DNA of 64,000 bases from Candidatus Anstonella stagnisolia. Lineage in GTDB: Archaea; Micrarchaeota; Micrarchaeia; Anstonellales; Anstonellaceae. Below the pieces are notes generated by a model. The model was not told where the DNA came from. It did no database searches and was given only the letters and a program-made list of their open reading frames with translations. Positions 44,823-53,292 of the stretch are shown piece by piece. A program made the translations under genes and the position numbers. The stretch lies in NCBI GenBank assembly GCA_902384585.1, contig CABMCJ010000004.1:248001-312000 (forward strand). The letters run 5' to 3'. Position 1 is the stretch's first letter. Every line of letters begins with the position of its first letter.

Positions 44823-45925
44823 TGAAGGGCGCGCAACGGATGGGGGAAGCCAATTCTTCTTATTACAGGAAAAAGGGAAAGAGGATTTATTCGGATTTCA
44901 AGACTTATGCGCATTCCGGAAAACTTCTTGCTCAGGCAAATGCAAAAGAATTCTGTGAAAAATTCGGCGGAAAAACTTCTGGAGAAGCGAATTTTGGGAA
45001 TGCGGGCGGAAGCGGCGGAGTTTCAAAGGATTCTGTTCTTGTTGCGGAGTTCGGCGTTGGGAACGGGAAGTTTGTGCTGGATTTTCTTGAGGAAGTGAAA
45101 AAGAAGGATGCAACGCTCTATGCCCGCACGCATTATGTGCTTTTTGATTTTTCAGAAAGGATGCTCTCAGATTCGCAAAAAACCCTTGCAGCGCATTTGG
45201 AAAAATGCGAATTTGTTGAGTTTGATGCCTCAAATGAGAAATTGCCCGCAGAGTTTGTTGGGAAAATAAACTATGCGCGCATGAACGAGCTTCTTGATGA
45301 TTTGCCGTGCGAATTTTATGCGCTTGAGAACGGAGAGGTTGTGGAAGCCGAGTTTGATGCGGATGGGAGGCTTACGGGTTTTGCCGGAGTGGGCGGGCTT
45401 GCGCAGGATTTTGAAGGCGTTGAAGATGGAGCATTTGAAAATTGGGATGAGGAAAAACCCAAATCTGCGCTTAGTGGGATTGGTGAGGCTGATGCAGGGC
45501 AATTGCAGCGCGCTCTTCTTGCAGAGGAGTTTTTGCAGAGGGTTGGCGAGGGGTACATCCTTCCTTTTAATTTTGTTGCATGCGAATTCGCGTGCGAGCT
45601 GGGGAAAGCACTTGCGAAAGATGGCATGTGTGACATTTTTGATTATGGGTTTGCAAGCGCAGAAGATATTGTTTCGCAGCCTTCGCACATGTGGAATGAG
45701 AATATTGTGCGCGAGTTTGACGGGCAGCTTACTACTGATTTGAATGTTCCGCTCTTGTGCGCATTTGCAAAGAGCGCGGGTTTGAAAGTTCAGGCAGAGG
45801 GGCAAAAGGAATACGTTGAGAGCGTGCTTGGGAAGAAAGTTTCAATTGAGGATACCAAATACAGCAGGAGCGCGCGGGGAATCGGGGAGAGCGACATGTT
45901 TTATCATGTTAGGATTGTGCGATAG
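44822..45925 (+). CDS. MidA/NDUFAF7-like SAM-dependent methyltransferase
   Basis: A 367-residue methyltransferase of the COG1565 type. SAM motif I is VAEFGVGNGKFVLDFLEE, preceded by the family's N-terminal RIYSDFKTYAHSGKLLAQ, and NYARMNELLDDLPCEFY follows. The mitochondrial relative methylates an arginine of complex I, but no such substrate is evident here. It overlaps lysS by 1 nt, so expression is coupled to charging of tRNA-Lys. Confidence 0.7.
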   Translation: MKGAQRMGEANSSYYRKKGKRIYSDFKTYAHSGKLLAQANAKEFCEKFGGKTSGEANFGNAGGSGGVSKDSVLVAEFGVGNGKFVLDFLEEVKKKDATLYARTHYVLFDFSERMLSDSQKTLAAHLEKCEFVEFDASNEKLPAEFVGKINYARMNELLDDLPCEFYALENGEVVEAEFDADGRLTGFAGVGGLAQDFEGVEDGAFENWDEEKPKSALSGIGEADAGQLQRALLAEEFLQRVGEGYILPFNFVACEFACELGKALAKDGMCDIFDYGFASAEDIVSQPSHMWNENIVREFDGQLTTDLNVPLLCAFAKSAGLKVQAEGQKEYVESVLGKKVSIEDTKYSRSARGIGESDMFYHVRIVR

Positions 45926-45976
45926 TTTAGGGCTAAAAAGCAAAGGTTATAAGCATATTTACATATAAATATTTTT

Positions 45977-46807
45977 GTGGCAACTGAAGATAAAGGACAA
46001 TGCCCCAAGGCAATATTGATTACACCAGCTTACAACGAAGAAGAGACAATTGCGACTATTGCGGAAAGCGGGCTTAGGATGGTGAGGGAAGGGGTTGTTG
46101 CTGATTTTCTTGTGATTGATGATGGCTCTGCTGACAGGACTGCAAACATTGCAGAAAAGATGGGCGCAAAGGTCATGAGGATTGGGAAAAATGCAGGAAA
46201 AGGGAATGCGTTCCTGCAAGGTGCGCTTTACTGCAAGAGGAGTGGCGCGGATGTTCTTGTTATTGTGGATGCGGACATACTTGAACCTCTTAAATCCGAG
46301 ACAGTAAAGAAAATGATTTTGGGAGTGGGAGCAAGGGGCGAGAATGGCCAGGTTATAGGAATGGTAATTTGCCCTGCAATTGAGGAGCAAAACTGGATTG
46401 GATGGGATATTTCTGGGCAGAGGGCAATAAGCATGAAAGCGCTGAACTTTCTTTTTGGCGTGGAGAATGCAGAGCTTTGCAAATCAAAGCCTGCAAAAAG
46501 GTTTGAAAAAATGGCGATGGGTTACGGGCTTGAACGGGCATTGAATTATGCGATAACTGGAAAAATGTTATCGGCCGGGCATACGTGGACGCATTGCGGG
46601 AGATTGGCATTTTTGGAGGAGGAAGATATGATACGATTCAAAAGGTCGTACAGGACGGACGGGGGAAGGGATGTGCGCCAAAAAGATGAGGCTGAGAGAA
46701 CGCGGATTATGATTGCAAAAAGGGCAGACCATGCAAGGAGGCTCGTTAAAATTAGGAAAGTGAAGTGGGTGGGCAGGACGCTAGCCAGAGTGATGGCGAA
46801 GTTCTGA
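45977..46807 (+). CDS. family 2 glycosyltransferase
   Basis: A GT-A enzyme of 276 residues with ILITPAYNEEETIATI, the DDGSADRT segment and the metal-binding VIVDADILEP. It resembles glucosyl-3-phosphoglycerate or mannosyl transferases but I cannot choose. The start is a GTG at 45977 with TTATAAGC about 28 nt upstream. There is no membrane helix. It converges on the Lrp-like gene. Confidence 0.75.
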   Translation: MATEDKGQCPKAILITPAYNEEETIATIAESGLRMVREGVVADFLVIDDGSADRTANIAEKMGAKVMRIGKNAGKGNAFLQGALYCKRSGADVLVIVDADILEPLKSETVKKMILGVGARGENGQVIGMVICPAIEEQNWIGWDISGQRAISMKALNFLFGVENAELCKSKPAKRFEKMAMGYGLERALNYAITGKMLSAGHTWTHCGRLAFLEEEDMIRFKRSYRTDGGRDVRQKDEAERTRIMIAKRADHARRLVKIRKVKWVGRTLARVMAKF

Positions 46808-46843
46808 TAGTAACGCTGCATTTATGGCGCGGCGTTCAAAGAA

Positions 46844-47806
46844 CTAAAAATATACCTGCTTGTATTCCTTCTTGAACTGGTAGTATTCCGTGTGCGAGAT
46901 TGCATCGCTGAAAGCCGCTTTTATGCTGTCCTGTATTTCCATGAACTCGTCAAAGCTTTTTGCGTGGATGTCAAGCTCTATGTCTGCACCTCCGATAACG
47001 TCAAAGGCGTAGATTACATTCGGAATTGCGAAAAGGAATTTCTTGAGCTTTTCATACTTGGAAAAATCATCCAAGTATATGTCCAGCTTGAAATATTCAA
47101 ACCCTATTTTTTCCAAGTCCAGCTTGGGGCGCGCAAAGAGTAGCACGCCATTTTTGCGAAGCGCGCTTATCTTATAATGCACTTGTGCAGGGGAAAGGGA
47201 AAGCTCCTTTGCGATTTGCACATAGGTTTTCCTTGCATTCCCTGCAAGGGACTGCAAAATGCGCTCGTCTGTTTCGTCTGTGAGCTTTTTGGGAGTTGCA
47301 TCAACAACTACTGGAGGGAGGGGGGCTTGATGGGTGGGAAGGAGATAATTCCTCCTGAACTGGTAGAACTGGCTGTAAATTCTGAACTTGAAATTCCTAA
47401 AGTGCGAGCGGTATTTGGAAAGGATTTCTATTTCCTTTTTGCGCACGTCCACTACGTCTTTTCCAAACCAGCCAAATGCCAAATCGTATTCGGGAGTCAT
47501 GTCAAAGAGCCACCAGATATCCTCCCTTCCTTTGTAATATTCCAGTATTTCCTTTCTAAGCTGGGGAGAAACGTGGTGCAGCTTTATGTACAGGGCTGCC
47601 ACGATGTGCCCGACTTTTGAGAAATCTATCACGTAGATGTATTTTTCTATTACGCCCTGCTCCTCAAGGCGCTTTACGCGGTAAGTTATCACGTCCCTGC
47701 CTGCTTTGAGCTTTTTTCCTATCTTTGCAAAAGATTGCGTTGCATCGCAGTCAAGCTCGTAGAGTATTTTCAGGTCGAGCTTGTCTAGAGTTATTTTTTC
47801 GCTCAT
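46844..47806 (-). CDS. double Lrp/AsnC-type regulator
   Basis: A 320-residue protein with two tandem Lrp-like halves. Helix-turn-helix regions lie at about residues 8-55 (LDLKILYELDCDATQSFAKI, ITYRVKRLEEQGVIEKY) and 175-225 (YVQIAKELSLSPAQVHYKIS). Each is followed by a beta-alpha-beta effector-like domain, the second ending IGGADIELDIHAKSFDEFME. Duplicated Lrp proteins could act as pseudo-dimers within one chain. It is divergent from the one-module Cys-rich gene at 47902 across 95 bp of AT-rich promoter DNA, which it may regulate. Confidence 0.75.
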   Translation of the reverse strand: MSEKITLDKLDLKILYELDCDATQSFAKIGKKLKAGRDVITYRVKRLEEQGVIEKYIYVIDFSKVGHIVAALYIKLHHVSPQLRKEILEYYKGREDIWWLFDMTPEYDLAFGWFGKDVVDVRKKEIEILSKYRSHFRNFKFRIYSQFYQFRRNYLLPTHQAPLPPVVVDATPKKLTDETDERILQSLAGNARKTYVQIAKELSLSPAQVHYKISALRKNGVLLFARPKLDLEKIGFEYFKLDIYLDDFSKYEKLKKFLFAIPNVIYAFDVIGGADIELDIHAKSFDEFMEIQDSIKAAFSDAISHTEYYQFKKEYKQVYF

Positions 47807-47901
47807 ATTTCTACATTATACTTAAAAATATATAAATATTTCTTATTTTGTAGGAAAAATATGCAAGAAATTTAATATAAAGTGAAAAGCAGAATAAGCC
47901 C

Positions 47902-48636
47902 ATGGACATAGGCGACTCCTTCAAATCAACATGCAAAATCCTCCTTGGGGAGGAAATTGGCGAGCTTGCGGAGTTTGAGCCATACTTGAAGGAAATGCTT
48001 GCAAAAGGGCTTGCTGTAAAGTCTTCTGTCTCTGGGAAGGAAGTTTTCCTTTCAAGGGAGCACTATTCCAAAAATGCGAAATTCGTTGCACTTGAGGAAG
48101 TTGGGACAAAACAGCCTGCACTAAACGTGAATAGCATAAAGGACATTGATTCCATACTTTCCTCTCTTGGGGAATTCGCATATTGCGGAAACAAGAACTT
48201 GGGGATTTGCACAAACGTGCGCAAAAGCGATTCGTGCTCGGATTCTACGGAAATAGTTTCTTCAAGCGAGGTGCTGGGCTCAAAATATATTGCAAACTGC
48301 TATGGGATGCGCCAAAGCGAGCACTCTTTTGGGTGCATGCTTGGGGGAGAAGTGGGGTTTTGCATAAAGGGGCACGTTGTTTTCTATTCCAAAAGGTGCT
48401 TTGAATCGTATTTGTGCTTCCGCTCTACGGATTTGTATTCGTGCTTTAACTGCAGGGGATGCGCGGACTGCATGTTCTCGTTCAACCAGGTTTCAAAAAG
48501 AAATATGGTGGGGAATGTGGAGCTTCCAAAGGAGAAATACCTTGTGCTCAAGAAAAAACTGCTTGGGGAGGTTGCGCAGGTGTTGAGGAAAAGAAAATCT
48601 TTCCCAAGCGTTTTTGAGCTTGCTGGAGGTGCCTGA
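47902..48636 (+). CDS. Cys-rich one-module protein, first of a pair
   Basis: A 244-residue homologue of the N-terminal module of the protein at 3504. It shares CKILLGEEIGELAEFEPYL, SGKEVFLSREHYS, NSIKDIDSI and the closing CADCMFSFNQVSKRNMVGN. I count 13 cysteines, mostly in the second half. ATG 47902 has a TTAATATAA box about 27 nt upstream. Its stop is separated by 1 nt from the next gene, whose ribosome binding site lies inside this one. Function unknown. Confidence 0.75.
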   Translation: MDIGDSFKSTCKILLGEEIGELAEFEPYLKEMLAKGLAVKSSVSGKEVFLSREHYSKNAKFVALEEVGTKQPALNVNSIKDIDSILSSLGEFAYCGNKNLGICTNVRKSDSCSDSTEIVSSSEVLGSKYIANCYGMRQSEHSFGCMLGGEVGFCIKGHVVFYSKRCFESYLCFRSTDLYSCFNCRGCADCMFSFNQVSKRNMVGNVELPKEKYLVLKKKLLGEVAQVLRKRKSFPSVFELAGGA

Positions 48637-48637
48637 A

Positions 48638-49402
48638 ATGGACAGGAAAATAGAGGAGGCATTTGCCTCTGCAACAAAAATATTGTTTGGAAAGCCGCTT
48701 TCCCCTATTGGGAAATATGAGAAATGGCTGGTTGAGAGGACGCCTGCTGCTGCAAATGTAAAGTCCGCGCTTGGAAAAGGCGGCTGTTACATGCCGGACT
48801 ATTCTTTTTTCGGGAGGGTTCCTAGAGCAAGGATTGCGTCAAAAGAAGAGTTTGAGGCTGCTGGGAAAATGAAAATGCAGGGGCTGAGCGAGGCAAGCAC
48901 GCTTGCGCAAATTGCGAATAAGCTCAAGGAATTTGCATATTTTGTGCCGGACTATTCGGAAGGAAGCAATGTGAATGTGCAGAATTCCACAGGATATTTC
49001 AACTGCATGAACATTGCAAACGGGTTTGATATTTTTGACACGAAAAATTCGGGAGATACTTTTTCTGTGATGGGCTCGGAAGCGGTTTTTGGGAGCTACC
49101 GCATACTCACGTCAAAATTTCTCATACATTGTTACAATGCGTACAGCCTGAATAGGTGTTTTGAGATGGACTATGCGAAAAACTGCAACGATTCTATGTT
49201 CTGCCACAATGTGGAGAGTTTGGACAACTGCATGTTCTGCTTTAATGTGAAGGGGAAGAGGTATGCGATTGCGAACTGCGAGGTTGGAAGGGAGGAGTAT
49301 TTGAGGGTGAAGAAAATTGTAGTGGACGGGATTGTTGCGGCGCTTGAAAGGGACGGCAAGCTGGGGTTTGACGTGTACAATGTGCTTGGGAAGGGAAAAT
49401 GA
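48638..49402 (+). CDS. Cys-rich one-module protein, second of a pair
   Basis: A 254-residue homologue of the C-terminal module at 3504-5078. It shares TKILFGKPLSPIGKYEKWL, SLNRCFEMDYAKNCNDSMFC and NCMFCFNVKGKRYAIAN, with nine cysteines. ATG 48638 is fixed by a perfect GGAGGTG 5 nt upstream; the longer frame from 48614 overlaps the previous gene. Adjacent, coupled expression of the two modules that are fused elsewhere suggests they form a stoichiometric complex. Confidence 0.75.
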   Translation: MDRKIEEAFASATKILFGKPLSPIGKYEKWLVERTPAAANVKSALGKGGCYMPDYSFFGRVPRARIASKEEFEAAGKMKMQGLSEASTLAQIANKLKEFAYFVPDYSEGSNVNVQNSTGYFNCMNIANGFDIFDTKNSGDTFSVMGSEAVFGSYRILTSKFLIHCYNAYSLNRCFEMDYAKNCNDSMFCHNVESLDNCMFCFNVKGKRYAIANCEVGREEYLRVKKIVVDGIVAALERDGKLGFDVYNVLGKGK

Positions 49403-49422
49403 AGCTGGGGCTAATGCTTACA

Positions 49423-49440
49423 AGAAAAAAGAAAAAGAAA
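49423..49440 (-). terminator. T-rich terminator of the minus-strand membrane-protein gene
   Basis: On the minus strand, four bases after the stop codon, the sequence is TTTCTTTTTCTTTTTTCTTG, a poly-T tract of the archaeal terminator type. It lies between two convergent genes and may serve one or both directions poorly. Confidence 0.45.
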
Positions 49441-49444
49441 GAGG

Positions 49445-50332
49445 CTACTTCTTCGCAAGCGCCATCTTTATTTTCATAAGGGTTATCCCGTAGAGGAGCA
49501 TGAGGGATACGCTGATGAGCGGCGAGACTACGTAGGAGAAGCAGCATGTTGCGATTGAAACTGCAACGCCCGCTATTGTAAGGGCGAAGAACACTATTCC
49601 AAGCACAAGGAAGGTCACTAGGTTTCCGCTCACAAGGGTAAAGGATTTGCCCATTGAGTCAAAGAAGCCGCATCCGTCCATTGCATAGAATATCCACATG
49701 GGTGCGAGCAGGAAGCACACGATCAGGAGCATGAGCACGCTTAGTGCCGCAACTGCAAGGGCAAGCACCATGGAGCCCAGCATGCCTGAGGGTGCGTTTC
49801 CTGTTGCAGCTGCCTGCGATATTGCATTCCATAGCATGAATGCAGGGAGTGCAAACAGTATTATGCACAGCAAAATCCAGAATGCCTCAAGCACAATCGC
49901 CTTTATTGTGAAGCGCTTGAAGCGGCCTTGCCAGCCCTCCTTCTGCTTCTTCTTGTTGAGCAATGCGTAGAAGTGCCCGTAAACGTAAAGCAGGGTTGCC
50001 CTGTTGAACACCATTGCAACAAGCGAGATGAGCATTAGTGCAAGTATTGCGATAAGGATTATTCCGCCAATCGCTGCAGGGAAATTGGCGCCCGTTGGAG
50101 TTCCGGTGAGCGCGTTCACTGGCACGCTGTAATCAGGGAAATTGGATGCTGCCTGGGTGCTGCTTGTGCCTGAAAGCATCGGGCTGAAGTTCTTGCCTAT
50201 TGTTGAACCTCCGAAATTGCCGACACCCGTGAGCAATATGAGAAGTATTATGGGGAATGCGACTTCCTGATAGTGCTTCTTGAGAAGGTTGAATGATTCG
50301 GAAATTGCTTTCATTACGTCAACGTTAGCCAT
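49445..50332 (-). CDS. six-helix membrane protein (DUF4013-like)
   Basis: A 295-residue membrane protein: charged N-terminal helix, a first hydrophobic segment (VAFPIILLILLTGVGNFGG), an exposed Ser/Thr/Pro loop, and about five more helices. The pattern of helices each closed by small residues resembles the DUF4013/GlpQ-membrane-domain families of archaea, a tentative match. No function is known. It stands alone on the minus strand. Confidence 0.6.
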   Translation of the reverse strand: MANVDVMKAISESFNLLKKHYQEVAFPIILLILLTGVGNFGGSTIGKNFSPMLSGTSSTQAASNFPDYSVPVNALTGTPTGANFPAAIGGIILIAILALMLISLVAMVFNRATLLYVYGHFYALLNKKKQKEGWQGRFKRFTIKAIVLEAFWILLCIILFALPAFMLWNAISQAAATGNAPSGMLGSMVLALAVAALSVLMLLIVCFLLAPMWIFYAMDGCGFFDSMGKSFTLVSGNLVTFLVLGIVFFALTIAGVAVSIATCCFSYVVSPLISVSLMLLYGITLMKIKMALAKK

Positions 50333-50511
50333 GCATGCACCTCTTTATGGGACTGGGAAACAAAATTATTAAAGCAAATATGTTATGCCGGAGGGCTTTT
50401 GTGAATTTCTGCTCTCCTATGGTAGTGTTTATATAGTTGCTGCCACATATATGCTACGGGAGAAGCAGGGAGTAAGATTAAAAGTTTATTCGCACAAAAA
50501 GAGCTAACTAT

Positions 50512-50560
50512 GCAAACCCGCAAAGCCGGGTTTGCAGTTGCAATCCGCAACGCGGATTGC
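50512..50560 (+). promoter_or_regulatory. two tandem 9-bp hairpins in the L10e leader
   Basis: GCAAACCCG (50512-50520) pairs with CGGGTTTGC (50527-50535) around a 6-nt loop, and GCAATCCGC (50540-50548) pairs with GCGGATTGC (50552-50560) around a 3-nt loop. Both stems are perfect. A TATA-like GATTAAAAG near 50475 would start the transcript just before them, so they lie in a leader of about 90 nt that ends at the L10e ATG. Such leaders are unusual among the mainly leaderless genes here. An autoregulatory binding site is possible. Confidence 0.55.
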
Positions 50561-50597
50561 ACGAATTGTAGCGTAAATGCTCTAAGAGGTGCGTTTT

Positions 50598-51119
50598 ATG
50601 GGATTGAGACCAGCTAGAACTTGCAGAGACCTTGGAAAGGTGCCGTGGGCCAGGTATTCCAAGAAGAAGCCGCGCAAATCCTTTGTGAAGGCAATGCCCC
50701 ACTTGTCGCTTAATGTATACCTTATGGGCGCAAAGGCCCCGTATGACGTACAAATGGCGCTTGTTGCAGGCCAGGACATACAGCTGCGCGACAATGCGCT
50801 TGAAAGCGCGCGCCAGGCTGCGAACAAGTACCTCGAAAAAGTAATGCTGAACCAGTACCTGTTCAAAATCCTTGTGTATCCCCACAACGTGATTAGGGAG
50901 AACAAGATGATTGCGGGCGCAGGGGCTGACCGTCTGCAAAAAGGGATGAGGAAATCCTTTGGGCGCTCAACTGACCGCGCTGCACGCATACAAAAAGGGC
51001 AGGTAATGTTCACGATAAAGACGAAAAAGTCGAACATGCCGCAGATTATAGAGGCGTACAGGCGCGCAAAATCAAAGCTGTCGGGCAACTGGAAAATCAT
51101 AACCACTGCCTGCACTTAG
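50598..51119 (+). CDS. rpl10e: 50S ribosomal protein L10e (uL16 family)
   Basis: The archaeal and eukaryotic counterpart of bacterial L16, located near the peptidyl-transferase and tRNA-binding region. Beginning GLRPARTCRDLGKVPWARYS, with AGADRLQKGMRKSFGRSTDR, it is unmistakable. The length of 173 residues is normal. ATG 50598 has GAGGTG 6 nt upstream. Two unrelated-looking genes follow with 12-13-nt gaps, so they probably share its transcript. Confidence 0.95.
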   Translation: MGLRPARTCRDLGKVPWARYSKKKPRKSFVKAMPHLSLNVYLMGAKAPYDVQMALVAGQDIQLRDNALESARQAANKYLEKVMLNQYLFKILVYPHNVIRENKMIAGAGADRLQKGMRKSFGRSTDRAARIQKGQVMFTIKTKKSNMPQIIEAYRRAKSKLSGNWKIITTACT

Positions 51120-51131
51120 TAGGAGGCAACC

Positions 51132-53279
51132 ATGGACAACTTCCCAATCAGTGCTGAAGTAGATAGCATAATAGAAATTGTGCGTGGCGCTGGTGCGGGG
51201 GGAATGGACATCAGGAAGCTTTCTTCTTCTTTGGGCAAGGACGCCAAGGAAACTGAGAAATGGGTGCACATGCTCGAAGAGCAGGGCGTTGTGCGTGTTG
51301 AGCACCACTTCACGCGGGTGCACGTTTACTGGACTGGAAAGGGCGCGCAAACTTCTTCTATCAATGAGAGGGAAATAGAGCAAAAGCAGGCTGCGCCGGT
51401 TTTGCCAGTCAAGGTGCAGCTGAAAACGCCTGTGAAAATTACCGCTGAACAGAGTCCGGCTTCTTCTGGAATCGGAAAGGAAATTGACGAGGAGAGCGGG
51501 CTTACGCTTGAACAGGTAGAGGAACTGCTTGCGCACGCGCAGAAATTGAAGGAACTCTCTGCGGATGCGGACGAGGAATTCACGCTTGAGATGCCGCAAG
51601 AGGAAGAAACAGAACCGGCTATTGCGGATTATGAAAAAGAAAATTCAAAGGCTACGGTAGAAACTGCAACGGCAGATGCTGCGGTTGATGAAAAACAAGC
51701 GGAAAAATCAACGGGCAAACCCGGTGAAAAAACCGAAAGCGTTGACAATGTCCATAATTTTGCTGATGTTGAGGAGGCGGAAAAGGAAATTGAAGCCGAA
51801 TCAATGGACGAATTTTCAAGGGCGCACGAAAGCGAGAACGTGCGCGAGCTTGCGCAGATGGAAAAGGAAATAATGCAGAAATTGAGCGGGCTTGAAAGGG
51901 CGCTTGATGAGCAGATTGCGAACCAGCCGGACGAGAATGCACCTGCGAATGTTGCAAAGGCAAGGCACGGCGCAAAAGCACCAAGGATTGTGGATGTCGG
52001 GGTTGCGCGGTTCTCAGGGAAGCTTGGGGAGCACGTGGAAGCAGTGAACAAGATTGCAAGCGAGATTGAGAGGCTGAATGCGCAGAAGCAGAAAATTGCG
52101 CGAGAAATGTACGCCCCTCTTGAGAAAAAGCTTGAGAGCGAGATGGAAGTTATTGCCACTAAGTTGCTTCAGAAAGAGAAACTCCTCATGGACTTGAGGG
52201 CAAGGGCTGCACAGATACCGCTTGCTGCGGGAGAGCTTGGGGAAAAGCACGAGAAAATGGTGGAAATAGAGAGGCAGATGAAGGGAATCGTGGATGAGAG
52301 CGCTGTAATGCTTGATGAGGCGCGCACTCAGGTCTCCGAGGCAATGGAAGAGGTTGCAGGGAAAACTGAGGAAGTGCGCCGCGGGATAAATTCGCAATAC
52401 GTACGGTTTGAAGAGCTCAAAGGCACTGCAAAGCAAATCGAGCAAACGCGCGCGCAAGTGGAGGGAATGCTTGCGCAGGCGCATGCACAGTTGCAGGCAG
52501 AGCAGATGAGGGTTGCGCAGCTTGATGAGAATGCTGCAAAGCTCGCGCAGGCAGGGGCGCAGATGAAGGACTCAATGGCAAGGATATGGAGGGAAATCGG
52601 GAAGCAGCAGAATGCGCTTGGGAATATGCAGGAGCAGCTTCACAAGCTTGCTGAAGTAGACAGGTGGGCTGCGGAAAACGAGCTTGAGTACAAGAGGAAC
52701 ATGGTGAACATTTCCGAATTTGTGAAGAACAACGAGATAGAGTACATTGGGCTGCGCGAGGAGATTGAGGCAAACTTTGTGCGCCGCTACTTGAGGGAGC
52801 TTCGCGGCATCACGGAATCTTACGAGTATGAGCTTGGGGAAGCCTCGCGCATGGAGCGCGGAGTGGACGAGCGCATAGTGGATGCGAAAAGAAGGATGGA
52901 AGAGATGATACAGGAGGGCAAAAGGATGGCGTACCTGTACGAATTGCAATTGAAAGAGGATGCAAAAGAGGCGTATGATGAGCAGAAGCTCAAGCGCGAG
53001 AAAATGTTCCGCGCGCTCACCGTGAGCGGCGGGAAACGCACGCAGGTTGAGCAGATGATAGGCGAGATTATTGGGAACGTGCAATCTGGAAGTGCGGGTG
53101 CAGAGCGGGAGATTGAGAGGATGCACGCGGCGCGCGAAGGGATTGAGAGGATGAAGGCGCAGGCTGCGCAGCCGATTAGAGTAGTTAGTGTGCAGAGAAC
53201 AAAAGTAAAGAGTGCAAAGAAAGCTTCTGTTAAAAAGAAAGTTTCAAAGAAGGCGACTAAAGGGAAGAAAAGAAAGTAA
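51132..53279 (+). CDS. winged-helix and long coiled-coil protein with basic tail
   Basis: A 715-residue protein I cannot assign. Residues 1-72 look like a winged-helix domain (MDIRKLSSSLGKDAKETEKW, then VVRVEHHFTRVHVYWTGKG). An acidic, low-complexity region follows to about 250. From about 290 to 650 there are heptad-rich helices (AEQMRVAQLDENAAKLAQAG and others) predicted as coiled coil. The last 40 residues are Lys/Ser/Ala-rich like a histone tail. The layout suggests a DNA-binding, dimeric structural protein. It is 12 nt after the L10e stop. Confidence 0.75.
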   Translation: MDNFPISAEVDSIIEIVRGAGAGGMDIRKLSSSLGKDAKETEKWVHMLEEQGVVRVEHHFTRVHVYWTGKGAQTSSINEREIEQKQAAPVLPVKVQLKTPVKITAEQSPASSGIGKEIDEESGLTLEQVEELLAHAQKLKELSADADEEFTLEMPQEEETEPAIADYEKENSKATVETATADAAVDEKQAEKSTGKPGEKTESVDNVHNFADVEEAEKEIEAESMDEFSRAHESENVRELAQMEKEIMQKLSGLERALDEQIANQPDENAPANVAKARHGAKAPRIVDVGVARFSGKLGEHVEAVNKIASEIERLNAQKQKIAREMYAPLEKKLESEMEVIATKLLQKEKLLMDLRARAAQIPLAAGELGEKHEKMVEIERQMKGIVDESAVMLDEARTQVSEAMEEVAGKTEEVRRGINSQYVRFEELKGTAKQIEQTRAQVEGMLAQAHAQLQAEQMRVAQLDENAAKLAQAGAQMKDSMARIWREIGKQQNALGNMQEQLHKLAEVDRWAAENELEYKRNMVNISEFVKNNEIEYIGLREEIEANFVRRYLRELRGITESYEYELGEASRMERGVDERIVDAKRRMEEMIQEGKRMAYLYELQLKEDAKEAYDEQKLKREKMFRALTVSGGKRTQVEQMIGEIIGNVQSGSAGAEREIERMHAAREGIERMKAQAAQPIRVVSVQRTKVKSAKKASVKKKVSKKATKGKKRK

Positions 53280-53292
53280 ATGGGCGGATGGC

